NCBI GenBank assembly: GCA_963662175.1
Contig: OY759215.1
Span: forward strand, 30,258,066-30,322,065
Length of the DNA: 64,000 nt
Direction: 5' to 3'
DNA from: Aradus depressus
Lineage: Eukaryota > Arthropoda > Insecta > Hemiptera > Aradidae
In this document: piece after piece, positions 1-11,839 of the stretch
Numbering within the stretch: position 1 is the stretch's first letter
How the letters are laid out: every line of letters begins with the position of its first letter
Translations under genes and position numbers: made by a program
Notes under the pieces: model-generated
Told to the model about the DNA's origin: nothing
The model's input: only the letters and a program-made list of their open reading frames with translations
Database searches by the model: none

Positions 1-152
1 CCTGACATTGCACAGGCTATTAACGTCCCATCCGAAGGACGGTGTGCTCAAGATTTTTTCACCTTCCAGATAAAAAACCTAAGAGCCTCGTCCTTATCCG
101 CGAACTTGAGCTTATTAGACAAGCACGCTACCTCTGAACTACCGGCGCCCTC
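1..152 (-). mobile_element. SINE fragment, minus orientation, cut by the window edge
   Basis: It carries the TCCCATCCGAAGGACGG block, the hairpin region with TTTTTT/AAAAAA arms and the tRNA-like head ending CTACCGGCGCCC. Confidence 0.75.
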
Positions 153-2175
153 ATTGCTTTATTATTAGAAACTAGTATGAATGATTAATAATAAGTTACC
201 TATTTCTTTGATTTTTCTATAAAATATACTCCATAATTAAGTGTAAAACCTACAAGCAGTATGAATGCGTATTACTGCCCATAATGTAGAATAATTATTG
301 CTTTCCACCCTGTTTAATACCCTCGAAACCACCGACTTTGAAAGGTCACGTTCGAATAACGAAAGTGGTATGTCATGTGATATTAAACCAAGATCCGTTT
401 ATGAGCAGTCCATTATGCCCAATGACTTGGAGGTCGGCTGCTTTCAATGACCTCTAGGTCACTGAGAATACGATATCATAACTAGAAAGTTCAAATAAGG
501 GTACTTTCCAAACAATAACTTGTTAAGTATTCGTCACCCAGCTACACATGCGTACAAAGCTATCATTACGTCGGCAAGAATTGTAACGGGCTATAACCAG
601 CATCCCTCCCAATGAACTAGTGCCAAGTCGGAGAAAACATGACAAGGTTGCGCTTGTCTTATAAAACAACGAGAGCATTTTTTTTTTTAAATTATTTAAT
701 TAAGTCATCTAACGTGAAGCGTAACCAGACCTTCCAATCCAAAGTCCTAAGAACAATTGTCAACACACCCTTCTTCTATATTTCTAATCTCACCCCCCTT
801 ATAATTCCTTTTGTTAACGATTATCAAGCACCGTTTTCTAAACTTCCATTCAAAACTTTCCTTCCATGAAAATCCTTTTGCCCAAGGTCTTTCATCTCAT
901 TCCCATCTCGACAATCCTCCCCAAAGATTGAGGCGGTGCTGGGCGAGAGACCTGTTACATTAAAATATGTAGCTCCTATTTAGGAGTGCTGGCAATGTGT
1001 ATATTATTACTCAACTGTTCCTATCAGTCTGCCGCCACTGCTGGCAGTGCGAGGTACTGCGGTAGATCACCCGGGCTACCGTGATCTTCGCTACCTCCAT
1101 TAAATTGGAGGAATGAGGATGGCTTCATCGCGATGGTGTTTCGGGGAATCTTAAGTTAATGTTATTTATTATTTAGTGTTTTTTTTTTTTTTGACATTAC
1201 CCTTTTGTATATATTTTACTTATTGTATATGTAAATATACTTAATGAAAACAAGTGATTTAATAATAAATAAATTTCGTACAATTATAGTTAAGTATTAT
1301 AGAAATGCAAATGGTCATAATACTAAATCTATACTAAATTTGAATGAAATATAGTATTTGTGGTATTTTTTCGGCGGGCTTTAAAAACTACATAAGGAAT
1401 TTAAGAATTTTCTTTTTTTTTAAAGCCCACTTTTTGTCGAAAAAGAAAATTACTCTCTGCCTAAGAGATGGCATAACTTAGTTAGAAACACGTAGAAAAT
1501 AGGAATTCTGGATTCCCAGGTTTTTTATACCCGGTCTCGTACGTTTCGATCATTCAGAAGTAGTGTCTTGAAGTAGTCCTTTCAAATTGTATGGTCAATC
1601 ATAGATCGAATCTTTAGAATTGGTTAAACATAGCATATATATTTTTTTTTTTCCCCCCTAAAGGATTGCTAATTTATTCAACGCATATTCTCTTGGGATT
1701 TACTTTGAGAATAATAAATGCATATTTCCCTTCACTTAATCCATAAGTTATCTTTTTCTACATAAATTTCCTTCATCCTATGAAACCCAACTTGAGCGAG
1801 CTGAGTTCACAATCCGACTTAATATTCGATTCAATAAGAAACTTTGAAGAAACTCGTGGGTTAAATAAAATAAAAAGAGTCCAACTTACAGTTGAGGAAA
1901 TCCGACTTATGGGAGAACACCCAAGTAAGCAACACACCATTTGTGTTCTGTTTGTTTGTGATCAGTTTTGAACAAACAACAATTCACAACTTTTATAGAA
2001 TCAGAAGAGATTCAAGTCAAGAAGTTTGGAACTGAACAAATCCCAAGAAAACTTATTGGTCATTTGTACAGTGAAACTCAAGTATAGGGCCAGAGAAGTC
2101 AAGGGCATTTTTGCATTAAATAAATAAATATATGAACAAGTGGCTGAAACATATTGAACAATTTTGAAAGATGAG

Positions 2176-2372
2176 ATGAGGTCATATCGCCTACTACCAG
2201 AGTGCTCTTTCATCACTGAAGTGAACATGAGCCCGACTCTAAATGTTGCCTACCCTGGTTTATTGACCTCGGGAACGGTCTTTAACGAGTACATCTGTTC
2301 ATCGTACAGGATCGGGACCATCGCTGAACGTCCAATCCGAAGAACGGCGTGCTCAAGTTTTTTTCAGTAATT
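2176..2372 (-). mobile_element. SINE, body half, split by a foldback element
   Basis: It starts at the GAGGTCATATCGCCTACTAC block and ends within the hairpin region. The matching head half is at 2963-3053, and the foldback MITE at 2393-2910 lies between. Confidence 0.75.
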
Positions 2373-2392
2373 ATTCCGAATAGGGCCTCCTG

Positions 2393-2910
2393 AAAACATT
2401 AATATCAAGTCGAGGGGGAAAAAAAAATGTATATATATACATATCTAGTTCATAAAAAAAAAATGTATTTCTCAATATAAACTATGTAATTCTAACTATT
2501 AACTATACTTCGTATTTCACCACAGTAAGTTCTCCTGATACAGAGAAACCCCATGGGGGAGCATAACAAAAATATCCAGTTCATAAAAAAAATGTATTTC
2601 TCAATATAAACGATATAATAATATTATGTCAATTAGATATTTTTTTTATGCTCCCCCATGGGGTTTCTCTATATCAGGAGAACCTGGACTGCTTCACTAA
2701 AAGGATCTTTTATTTCTTCGGATTTCAACTGGATTTTTGAAATTCTTAATTCTGTGGTTTACAGTTTTATGCTCTAATCCTAGATTATTTCATATATTAA
2801 GTAAAATATGAAGAATAGTTGACATATTATTCGTTTATATTGAGAAATAAATTTTTTTTATGAACTAGTATATTTTTTTTTTCCTTCCCCCGATTTAATA
2901 TTAATGTTTT
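2393..2910. mobile_element. Foldback MITE with nested palindromes
   Basis: Outer inverted ends AAAACATTAATAT and ATATTAATGTTTT enclose a second inverted pair (TAGTTCATAAAAAAAA with TTTATATTGAGAAAT) and an inner near-perfect arm pair (2527-2565 with 2648-2686, containing GAGAAACCCCATGGGGGAGC). One segment is also directly duplicated at 2578-2620. Confidence 0.78.
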
Positions 2911-2962
2911 TTAGTGAAAATTACTAAAAAAAGGTGGAGGCCTTTTTATCTTTTTCTTTCAG

Positions 2963-3053
2963 GAAAAAAAATTTAAGGGCCGCGGCCAGGTTTTGAACCC
3001 GCGATCTTGAATTTAGTAGGCTAGCACGCTACCTCGTAGCTACCGGCGCCCTT
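2963..3053 (-). mobile_element. SINE, tRNA-like head half
   Basis: It reads TTTTGAACCCGCGATCTTGA (B box region, inverse) and ends GTAGCTACCGGCGCCC. It is the continuation of 2176-2372. Confidence 0.75.
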
Positions 3054-3501
3054 CCCAATCTTATATTGCTGGTACCGGCACTCCGGATACGCCGGAGAAG
3101 ATATATTTTTCCCTGTCTCGCCCAGGTGATGGATGAATACCTCTCAAGGTTCTCAACTTCATACTTTGTGATTTTACGATATACTGAAGCAAGTTAACGA
3201 GTTAATCTACACCGCACCCCCCTCCATGCACAAAAAATACACTTTGAAATCGAGTAATTTTTGCTGGTACAATACTCGAAATAGCTTGAACACTTATGAC
3301 TTGCAACGCTGGGTATCACAGCTAGTATTTATATTTTAACAAATTTTATGTTGTGCTGTCTCTCAGATATTTCGTGAAACCGTTTCTATGGGTTCTTCGC
3401 TCTTTCCGAGACAAATATATAAGTACATTTTTGAACTCACCTCGTCGAACCCTTTGAAATGAGATACCACACGTCGTTATTGTTAAAGAACATAAGGGCT
3501 C

Positions 3502-3502
<1 letters not shown>

Positions 3503-3533
<31 letters not shown>
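3503..3533 (+). repeat. Poly-C run of 31
   Basis: An uninterrupted C run in AT-rich surroundings. The minus-strand open frame across it (3437-3757) gets its polyglycine from this run and is not a gene. Confidence 0.9.
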
Positions 3534-3534
<1 letters not shown>

Positions 3535-3982
3535 ACCAATTTGAAATTCTTGCTGTATAGTCTATAATTTTTTTTTTTTTTCCCCCGTAGCAAAGAGATA
3601 ATGGTGGAATTGTATGCCTCTTCCAACCAAACATAGATTTTTGTTTTACTCTTCTTCGCAGAATGAAGTCATTTGAATGTGGTATGACACTCTGTTCCAG
3701 CGGTGTCATGTTAGATGGCTGGTGGCGAAGCATGCCTCCACTTGAGTGGACGGACAATCTACTGCTCTTGGCTTCCTATCAACCTGTCGATTGTGATCAG
3801 TCAGTAACCTGATCTGGCCCTCTCCTCACTCCAACTGCACCACAAAGCCAATCCTTCACAAAGCTCCCGTCTCTCATCACTGGCTAGAATTCCCATATTC
3901 ATCTACAACCTTGCCTCATTATCATTTATAACTGAACAATAGTATTTTCTAAATATTAACAACTTGTATATAACAGAGATCT

Positions 3983-4178
3983 TTAACTGCAAGGTCACAT
4001 CGCCGCTCTGATGGACATGAGCCTAACCCGGGACCATCGCTTAACGTCCCATCCGAAGGACGGCGTGCTTAAGTTTATTTTACCTCCCAGGGTATGTAAA
4101 ATAAACTAAGGACCTCGGCCGGCTTTAAGCTCAGTAAGCAAGCATGCATACGACTGAGCTATGTACATGCGCCCTCTG
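3983..4178 (-). mobile_element. SINE with internal deletion, minus orientation
   Basis: It contains AAGGTCACATCGCC, GGACCATCGCTTAACGTCCC, the hairpin arms TTTATTTTA/TAAAATAAA and a tRNA head ending GCGCCC. Part of the body is missing. Confidence 0.75.
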
Positions 4179-4399
4179 TTATGATGACTTTGTCATTACC
4201 TTATCAGAACTTTGTTCTAGCCAACAATTGAAGTAACTTATCAACAAAGATGTTCTACTTCACCGCCTACCTCAACAGGATACTTATCAATACCATATAA
4301 AACAGGAGTTTCCAAAAATTAAAAAATCCCTTCAAACTGACACTAGAACAGTATACTATTAACAATCTATGTTTATGTTTATATACATTTGTGAAGTTC

Positions 4400-5060
4400 T
4401 GTCTGTATAAGAAATTTAAGAAGATTGTCGAAATGGGGGCTTGTCGTCGCGTAATTCCGCGAAGGGGTAGGTCAAGTTTTGTTGTGTTCTGTTGTTCTGG
4501 TACGGCCTGCTATCTGTCAGTATCTGCTTTACTGTCTTGTCTGAACACCACAGGCCATGCATGCATTTGAAATCAGATATATATATTCTCAGACTCGTGA
4601 GGGTCACCTTTTCCTGGGGACCACTCCATAGTGATGACTTCCATTTGACTAATGTTGTCTTTACCTACCGCAGGTTATCTCTGATAACTTGCTATTCCCG
4701 CTCCCAGCTGTCCGTCCTTCATACTGAAAGCCGTCCCATGCCATGACTCATTCACATCAGGAAATGTCATTCTCAGTTGTCTTATTAACAATCATAAATA
4801 TAGTCTAATATTGAATACCCAATTAAATGTTAGGCTATAAAATAAACATATTTGAAAAGAATCTCTGTCTCATACCGACAACCACCTCGCCGCCTGAGAA
4901 GACGCTGACCTTGTGATGTTCTGTATATAACGACTGTCCAAGGGAACATCATTGGCTGGCTTCTCCAATTTATAGTCCTTAATTATTTTCGCTCTTTTGC
5001 TCATGTCTACATTGTAGGTACATTTTATACTGTTGTAGTAGAAGGGAAACAAATCATAAC
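4400..5060. other. Balanced-composition stretch, no gene recognised
   Basis: This stretch is less AT-rich than its neighbours and has several 60-85 codon frames on both strands. No domain, start with signal peptide or matching pair of splice sites could be found. It may hold an unrecognised exon or an old transposon. Confidence 0.2.
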
Positions 5061-6384
5061 AACTTACGTTCTGAGCAACTGATTTTTAATTTCGCATAAG
5101 AAAACAATTTTCTCATTTTAAAATGAGGCGTACTTGGCGCCACGACTGGGTCATATCATTTTGCGATGATATTGGCTGTCATTAGAAACTTCTCCCTTTT
5201 CCTTTCATTTTGTAGATATGATCTACTTCATGGACTATAAAATCGCCTTCATGCTTTCATCTAGGTATAGAAATAATGACCGTATCCTACGGTCAGGATT
5301 CTCCAATGTCGCCCCAATATGTCAATCCCCCATGATGCCCGCTCTCCTATGTATAAAGTGGCTGATCAGGTGGCCTCTCTCAAGGGAAACAGTTGTACTG
5401 CATTGATCTCATTCTGGTCGAATCAATATACAATAAGATTTTTTTCAAAATGCAAATACTTGTTCCTTATCAGGAGTCATAATTATGTTGTTCAATGATA
5501 TATGCATGTCATATAGAAAAGGGCAGAAACTAGAGTGATAGGACCTGTAGCAAGTTGAAAATACATTTTATCATTTGAACTGTTAGGATCTCACTTGGAA
5601 AATTAAATTATTTTTTGGGGAATATTTCCGTATTTTCTGAGGGAGCTTAGGTCGCTACTCACATCATGTTAAGCGATGGTTAGAGGGGGGTCCAGGTAAC
5701 ATAAACTGATATGGATAACCACAGGAAGTTACCTTTTTCCTGCCCTGTACCCATGAGCGGTGGTTAGAGGGGAGTGCGAATGACTTGATTGGTTGGGTGA
5801 CATAACCTGATAACTACAAAAGGAAGTTCTTGCTGATCTTGCACCGCAATGGGGACAGGTGAGAACGGGTCCACAGATCTTTGAAAGGATGTGTCACTGA
5901 TTTATTCAATTAAAAAAATAGTAACCCCCTCTCCAGGCTAGGATGTGTTGAGCAACTCTGTCTTTAAAAAAACTAAATTAATTTTTCTAAAGCGTGACTA
6001 ACTGCTGCGATTTTCATTATTCTAAACCGAAACGTAATTTATCCTTGAAAACTTATTTTATAATATATATAATATAATGGTTTGAAAAAATGTAGTCCTT
6101 CAACAACTATTGATTTTTTTTAAACCTATTTTACAAAGTATTATGACGTTCTCGGTTACTAGCAATAAATATTTTGTAATATCATTCACCTGTTAAAAAT
6201 TTTCAGAAAATGATATTAAAGTAATTTTATTTTTAGGAACTTAAGCTTAGCTTATCTTCGCTACAAAACTTGAAGTTTCTCGAGAAGCACGAATCTATTT
6301 TGTTCTTAATCTTTCCAATTAGTCGAATTATTTAACAATAGGTTTTAAACTAAAGATATATTAAATATAATTGAATTTACTGTT

Positions 6385-7100
6385 TTATTTCCCACCTATA
6401 CTAAGTATAAAAGAAATTATATAATCGGTCAAAAATTCGAAGCGGAGTTTTCAACAGAATTTCATGTTTTCCGTTCTCTAGATTCCAAATATGAAAAAAA
6501 AAAGTCTGTGTATCTGTGAATACGATAACTCCCGATAAAGTAAATGTATCGACATGAAATTTTTTATGTTTATCCAGAAACTTTTAGCGACGACACCTAT
6601 TGTTTTCAGCCAAATCGACCAAAGTGATTAGGGAAAGACTTAATATAAAAACTCGAATAACTGCTGATATAATGAAGGTATTGACACGAAATTTTATATG
6701 TGAATTCAAAATTCCATGAGGACGAAACTTATTAATTTTCAGCGGTATCGGCATAAGAGAAGGGAGCAATCAGGGGAGGGGCTCAACTCAAAAACCGCAA
6801 CAACTACTGATCTAATGAATGTGTCTGCATGAAATTTCATATTGTCAAAACCCAATATCGGCTGAAAGGAAGGGGAGGTTTTGGAGAGGGGGCTTTATTA
6901 AAAAACCCTTATAACTGCCGATGTAATGAATTTATCGTCACAAAATTTAGTATGAGGACTTAGGAGCCCCTATGTAAGTCAACTTTTGAATATTAGCGCA
7001 AACGGTCGACTGGTTTTGGAGGTAAAGGAAAACTTTATTAATTATTTCTGGGGAAGTACATTGCCGGTGATTCACCGACGACTTTACCATGGAAATTTGT
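6385..7100 (+). mobile_element. Dispersed repeat family A, longest copy
   Basis: The start carries CTATAC-TAA-GTATA and ATAATCGGTC. Then follow four degenerate units of about 130-140 bp, each opening with the pattern CTGCCGATATAATGAATGTA and TCGACACGAAATTT. The copy ends with GGGGAAGTACATTGCCGG and the palindrome CGGTGATTCACCG (7065-7077). Related copies occur at 17450-17825, 19240-19945, 22795-23000, 30000-30400, 54820-57955 and elsewhere. No coding capacity is seen, and the class is unknown. Confidence 0.7.
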
Positions 7101-8048
7101 ATAGATGGTTTCTAAGAAACTTAATTTATTATATATAAATATGGAGCCCCTTCGAATGATTTGCCCGGGGGCCCCTTGGGGTGCCAGTTTGACCCTGGGT
7201 AAAACTGCATAATGTTGTATGATAGTTGGTCGACTTATTATGCATCATGTGGCTAGTTTATCCAGACAGAAGGGCGGCAGTCTATGTTGACGAACTACAG
7301 CCAAAACAAGAAGCCAGGAGACCAGCAGTTGACACATTGTCATTGTAATTCAGCTCACTCGATGTAGACAGTTACCGCCCCTCACGGCCTGACTACTAAT
7401 CAGCCCAAGTAAACTTCCTCACAGCTCCCGTTAAATCGGTACTCACACCCCTCACACTTTCCAAGAATAATTTTCTCATTGAAGGAATAGAGGGAATTAT
7501 TCTTTCAGAACTATGATACATTGGTTATTATTATATATCTGGGCATGACGGAAAGTGTTGTCACCTCTTGTGGTTTCCATTATCTTTTCTCCGGACTCTT
7601 ATATACTTTTTATTCACATTTAATAAAAGGGTACCTTGCAAGGTGTAGCACGTAGAAAACAGTAGAATAAAATCCTAGAAATTCGTGCAGTATTTTTTAA
7701 AGTTTCCGAAATTTGTTCCAGCTCTAGCAAAAAGTTCTAGTGATGACGCACATAATTTTTCTGAAATTGAAACAAATTTCTGAATATTTCAGAAGAAAAA
7801 AAAAGAAAAAATAGCAACTTTCTAGCTCAAATGATATGGACTTGGTGAGAGAGATCGACTAACACTAACTGATTAATTTGAGACCAATCGTAACTTCAAT
7901 AGTAAAAGGTTGTTGATAAAACAACACTTCATTGGCCTTATGGTCTTCCGTAAAAAAATGGCCTCAAAATCAAGAAAAATGCTGCTGGGAAAAAAATTTC
8001 CAACTTACATCGCAGTAAATTTTAAAAAACCTTTTTATTATTCAAAAT

Positions 8049-8406
8049 AAAGTATATATGATGTGACCATAACTGGAGTTTCTTATACCAACCATTAAAA
8101 TACAATATATACATAATAATAAACATATATAACAAACAATATAATAATAATAAACATATATAACAAACTTATATATAATAAATCACTTTTGTACAGATCT
8201 CTCTCCTTGCCCCTCCCCCCTTCTCAAATTCATTTCATAATGGCAATTACTGGGTTTAAGAAAGTCACTCTCAGAATTATGCTATACTATGAAACAATGA
8301 AAACCGCTGACGCCAACACATTATTTTCATGTACCAAGTAATACCAGTATGAAATGAATTCGGGATTTGGAGAGAGGGTGATCTGTACAAAAGTGGTTAG
8401 TACTCC
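8049..8406. mobile_element. Long-inverted-repeat MITE family C, copy a
   Basis: The arms carry TTTCTTATACCAACCA and the inverse, TTGTACAGATC / GATCTGTACAA, and CATTTCATA/TATGAAATG. Conserved interior: CCGCTGACGCCAACACATTA. The right end is damaged. Confidence 0.7.
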
Positions 8407-8429
8407 TATGTGGGAGAATGGTAAGAACG

Positions 8430-8811
8430 TTGATCATGAATTTCGGATGGCCGAATGACACACTCATACGTTCCGGAGATCCGGGTACTTCTCTACTCTA
8501 TGTGGATACAGCCTGACCACTGGATGCCCCAGATATTATCAGGTCACGCAGATTAGATTTTAATTCAAATTCTTCTTCTGTAAGAGAAAGAACAGCACGA
8601 ACTGTTCATGCGGAGGCATCGATTCTGCAGTACATGTAGTCCTCAAATGTGCGCTCTACGACCAAGCCAGGGTGGAGGTGACACGGGATCAGATCAGACC
8701 TGCGGCAGCAGGTGACCGACTACCCAGTGTTCAGGAGGTTTTTCGGCTTCTGTCAGGAGCAGAGGAAAGCAATGTGTCTGGCTGGGTACGACTAATGATC
8801 GAATTTTGAAT
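8430..8811 (+). pseudogene. Degenerate R1-type LINE C-terminal fragment
   Basis: The translation reads YVPEIR, WIQPDHWMPQILSGHAD, then after a stop ERKNSTNCSCGGIDSAVHVV and LKCALYD, ending in TGA at about 8809. This parallels the zinc-motif C-terminus of the intact R1 ORF at 57320-57657. It begins just after a foldback MITE. Confidence 0.82.
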
Positions 8812-9029
8812 AGGGCATAAAGTGGTCTTATTTTTCCTCTGCCAAAATCTAATGAGATCTAAGTTAGGGCATATGACATCTTCATTTCAAATTGTAAGTT
8901 CATTGCGCGCTTAAAAAGTTTTAATCAGTTAATAGACGCATATCATCGCGAATAGTCAACACGTGTTCAGGGGACCTTGAATGTAAAGAAGAAAAAATAA
9001 ATATTGATACAGCGAACGATTTTGTGCCA

Positions 9030-11745
9030 TATTCAGGATCATAAGATATTTTCAGAAAAAAACTATATGTTATAACTGATTTATTTTTTATTTATTCAAA
9101 TAGAACGGTATACTTTTCATATTTATTTTTCTACTCTATTTAGGGTTTTGTATGTTGAACGGAACCTATAGCGAGGTATGTGTCTGCTGTACGTCCATCT
9201 CTCCAGAGAGCTAGAGTTGCGGTTTTTTCTGAAGTATCCAGAAATACGGCCCAACACCAGAAAAATAATGAGCGCCATCACCAGAATGTTTTCCTCTTGC
9301 TGTGGAATCTGTGTCATTAGATACTCTTAACAATAAATAATCTACAATAATTAATAATTACAATAATTTGTTTTCCTGTATATTTCAGCGCTAGTAAATA
9401 ATGTTCTCTTTTTTGGATTTTCATATCTGGTAACCTGTTCATTTCAAAAAGATATAATGTGTTTTCCAAAAACAGAAAATATATACCTAATAGTAGGAAG
9501 AGTGTTGGAACTGATAGATTTAAATTTAAATAATTCCAGTCCATTTAATGCTTCAACACAAATAGAGACAAGTTGACACAACAAATTATGGAGACCCCCC
9601 AACTCAATTGTCCACCCATTGGCAAATCAATCAGAAATAATCACTTTAGTCTCTTTTTTTATTCAGTTAAACTATTCAACTGTTCTGAATGCTATTTATG
9701 GTATAACGGATATAATATTATCAAAATGATCGCACATCCATAACCATTTTCGCCTCATTTGCCAATAACAGCTTTGGTTACACACATGGACGGTTGTTGT
9801 ACAGACACGGTGGACTGCATTCAAATGCACCTTGAAAGAAAATAAAAATAAATGTTCTATTGTAGGTTTGTTTATAAATGTGAAAGTATACAATTCATTG
9901 GCTTTTAAAAGTTGTTGAAACCCCAATTTTCAGGGGGGGGGGGGGGGGGGGGGGGGCTTGAAGTTGGTTCCCAGATTTAATTGTTTAAAACACTATATTC
10001 CGAGACAAAACAAATAATTATCAGCACAAAACGAACACAATTCATTCTATTTGAATTCATTGAAAAAAAATTTAATTGGAGGCTAACTTGACGCACCTAC
10101 CGACCAGCACTGTCAAAAATGCAATCTTGACTCACCTCTAGCCTCTTAGAGGATTAAACTCTTTCCAGGCACTCTTTCTCGCACAGCTCCTCACTCTTAT
10201 TTGGAGGCTATGTTTAGATGTAAGAGTTTTGGCTCGCGATTACAGCCTTGTGAATGCAGTAGAGTGATTATGAAGCCTTAATGGTTATGATCAGTTATAA
10301 GTCATAATGCCAATAGGCTAAAAGAGAGAAGAAGTATAAATTGCTAGGGGGTTAAAAAAATCTTGGAAAAAAAATGTACTGAAGCAACATGAGAAAAAGA
10401 GGATAATCTCATTATATATTAATAAGTTACAATATTAGAAATATAGTGTTTTATTACAGCGCTTTTGCTAGTTAAATGTATAAGTAAATCAAATTGCTAG
10501 CGGGCAAATACTTCGATAGAGTCGGGCTCCAATCCAACCAGCCCGGACCTGCCTCTCTCTGCCAATTTCATGAGAACCGCTATCATTCCGTGCTTCTATG
10601 TCTGTGAGAAGGCGGTGCTACACATGCGATGTTTACTAAATCCCAAGTGGCGAATGTTCGAAGTTGTGCGCATATAGAGTTGTATGGATGGGAAGTTCGG
10701 CATTTTCAGTATATACCCGAATATTCGCGGTGATATATCTGAAAATCACAAAGATTGTAAAAGAACCATTTTGTGTGACTGAGAGAAACTGGGCCCCATT
10801 TATTTTTAATGAACATTTTCATATAATAATTTACCTTTGTTTACTGTGGATGAGGAAAAACAAACACATCCATCTTTTCTTCCTGGCCGCTTCTTTTCCC
10901 TGAGCGCTCTGTTAAGCACAATTCATCACTAGAAATGTTGCGGCAGAAGTTTCTATGACACAATAATCATCCGTTTTTACACAAGAGAACGTTGACTTCC
11001 ATTAAAATTCGTAAACATATTGTCACTTCTTCGTCATTGAATAACCAACCAATTTCTTATTCTCTTCTGTTAATGCCTAAGAATAAATAGCTTCCGAGAG
11101 GTTGGCTAAATTCCTCTTTACAAGACAGAACATGGAATTCCTTCAGCGTTCATCCGTGTTAGTTGCGTCCTATGCTGATGTGTTTGGGCGAATGAGATGA
11201 AATAGAGCAAGCAATTGTACATTTGAGGCGCGGGATAATAGGCGCATGTATGTTTGTGTGATCTCGTTATTCGACTAATAATTGACCAAATATATCAAAG
11301 TCTACTAGCAACCATTCCTCGTGAAAAAAAAACATGTTTTACAAAAACAATTTTTTTTTTGACGCCGCACGTTGCAAAGATTTTTCTGGGACCAGCCACC
11401 AAGCTCCATCTGTAGCTGACATCTGACACAAATCCCAAATTTCCACGATTTTTTGTGCGGGAGCTAGAGGCTGCTCACATACATTCAGACGGACAAATAC
11501 TTACAACCAAAATCACAAGGTTTTTTACAGTTCTACAAAACCCTAGAAAATCGAGGATGTATTACTGCCTTAGTGTCAGCTACAAACGGAGCGGTTAACC
11601 TCACTCCCCTGCCTCCTCAACTCGCTACCTCTCTCCAACTTCGCGCATTTTCCCTACTTTTTGACGCTTTAAGTATCCACAAAATTTTAATTTCTCATAT
11701 CTATATTGTGTATTTACTATTCAATGGTGACACTGTTGTTTGCAG
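9030..11745. other. Non-coding stretch upstream of the first visible SP1 exon
   Basis: AT-rich, with a 24-base G run at 9933-9956 and no recognised coding or repeat family. The missing signal-peptide exon of SP1 might lie here or further upstream, but no candidate with a hydrophobic leader and correct phase was found. Confidence 0.4.
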
Positions 11746-11839
11746 ATGTGTTGGGCCTTGCCGGACTCTCGAGCCATCTTTCCTTTCAGCATCTTCCAGA
11801 GGTCCACTCGAGCACCACCCATCAGGAAATGTGACTGCA
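11746..11839 (+). CDS. SP1 exon 1 (first visible), pro-region
   Basis: The exon follows a TTTGCAG acceptor and ends at a GTAAGT donor in phase 1. It encodes a basic, proline-containing pro-region ending [10 protein letters not shown]. An in-frame stop lies just upstream, so either the acceptor at 11744-11745 is used or translation starts at the ATG at 11746. The encoded start is not a convincing signal peptide, which favours an internal exon. Confidence 0.75.

Noticed and set aside
3437..3757. 106-codon minus-strand frame with a polyglycine stretch
   Set aside because: The glycines come from a 31-base C run, and the rest shows no coding character.
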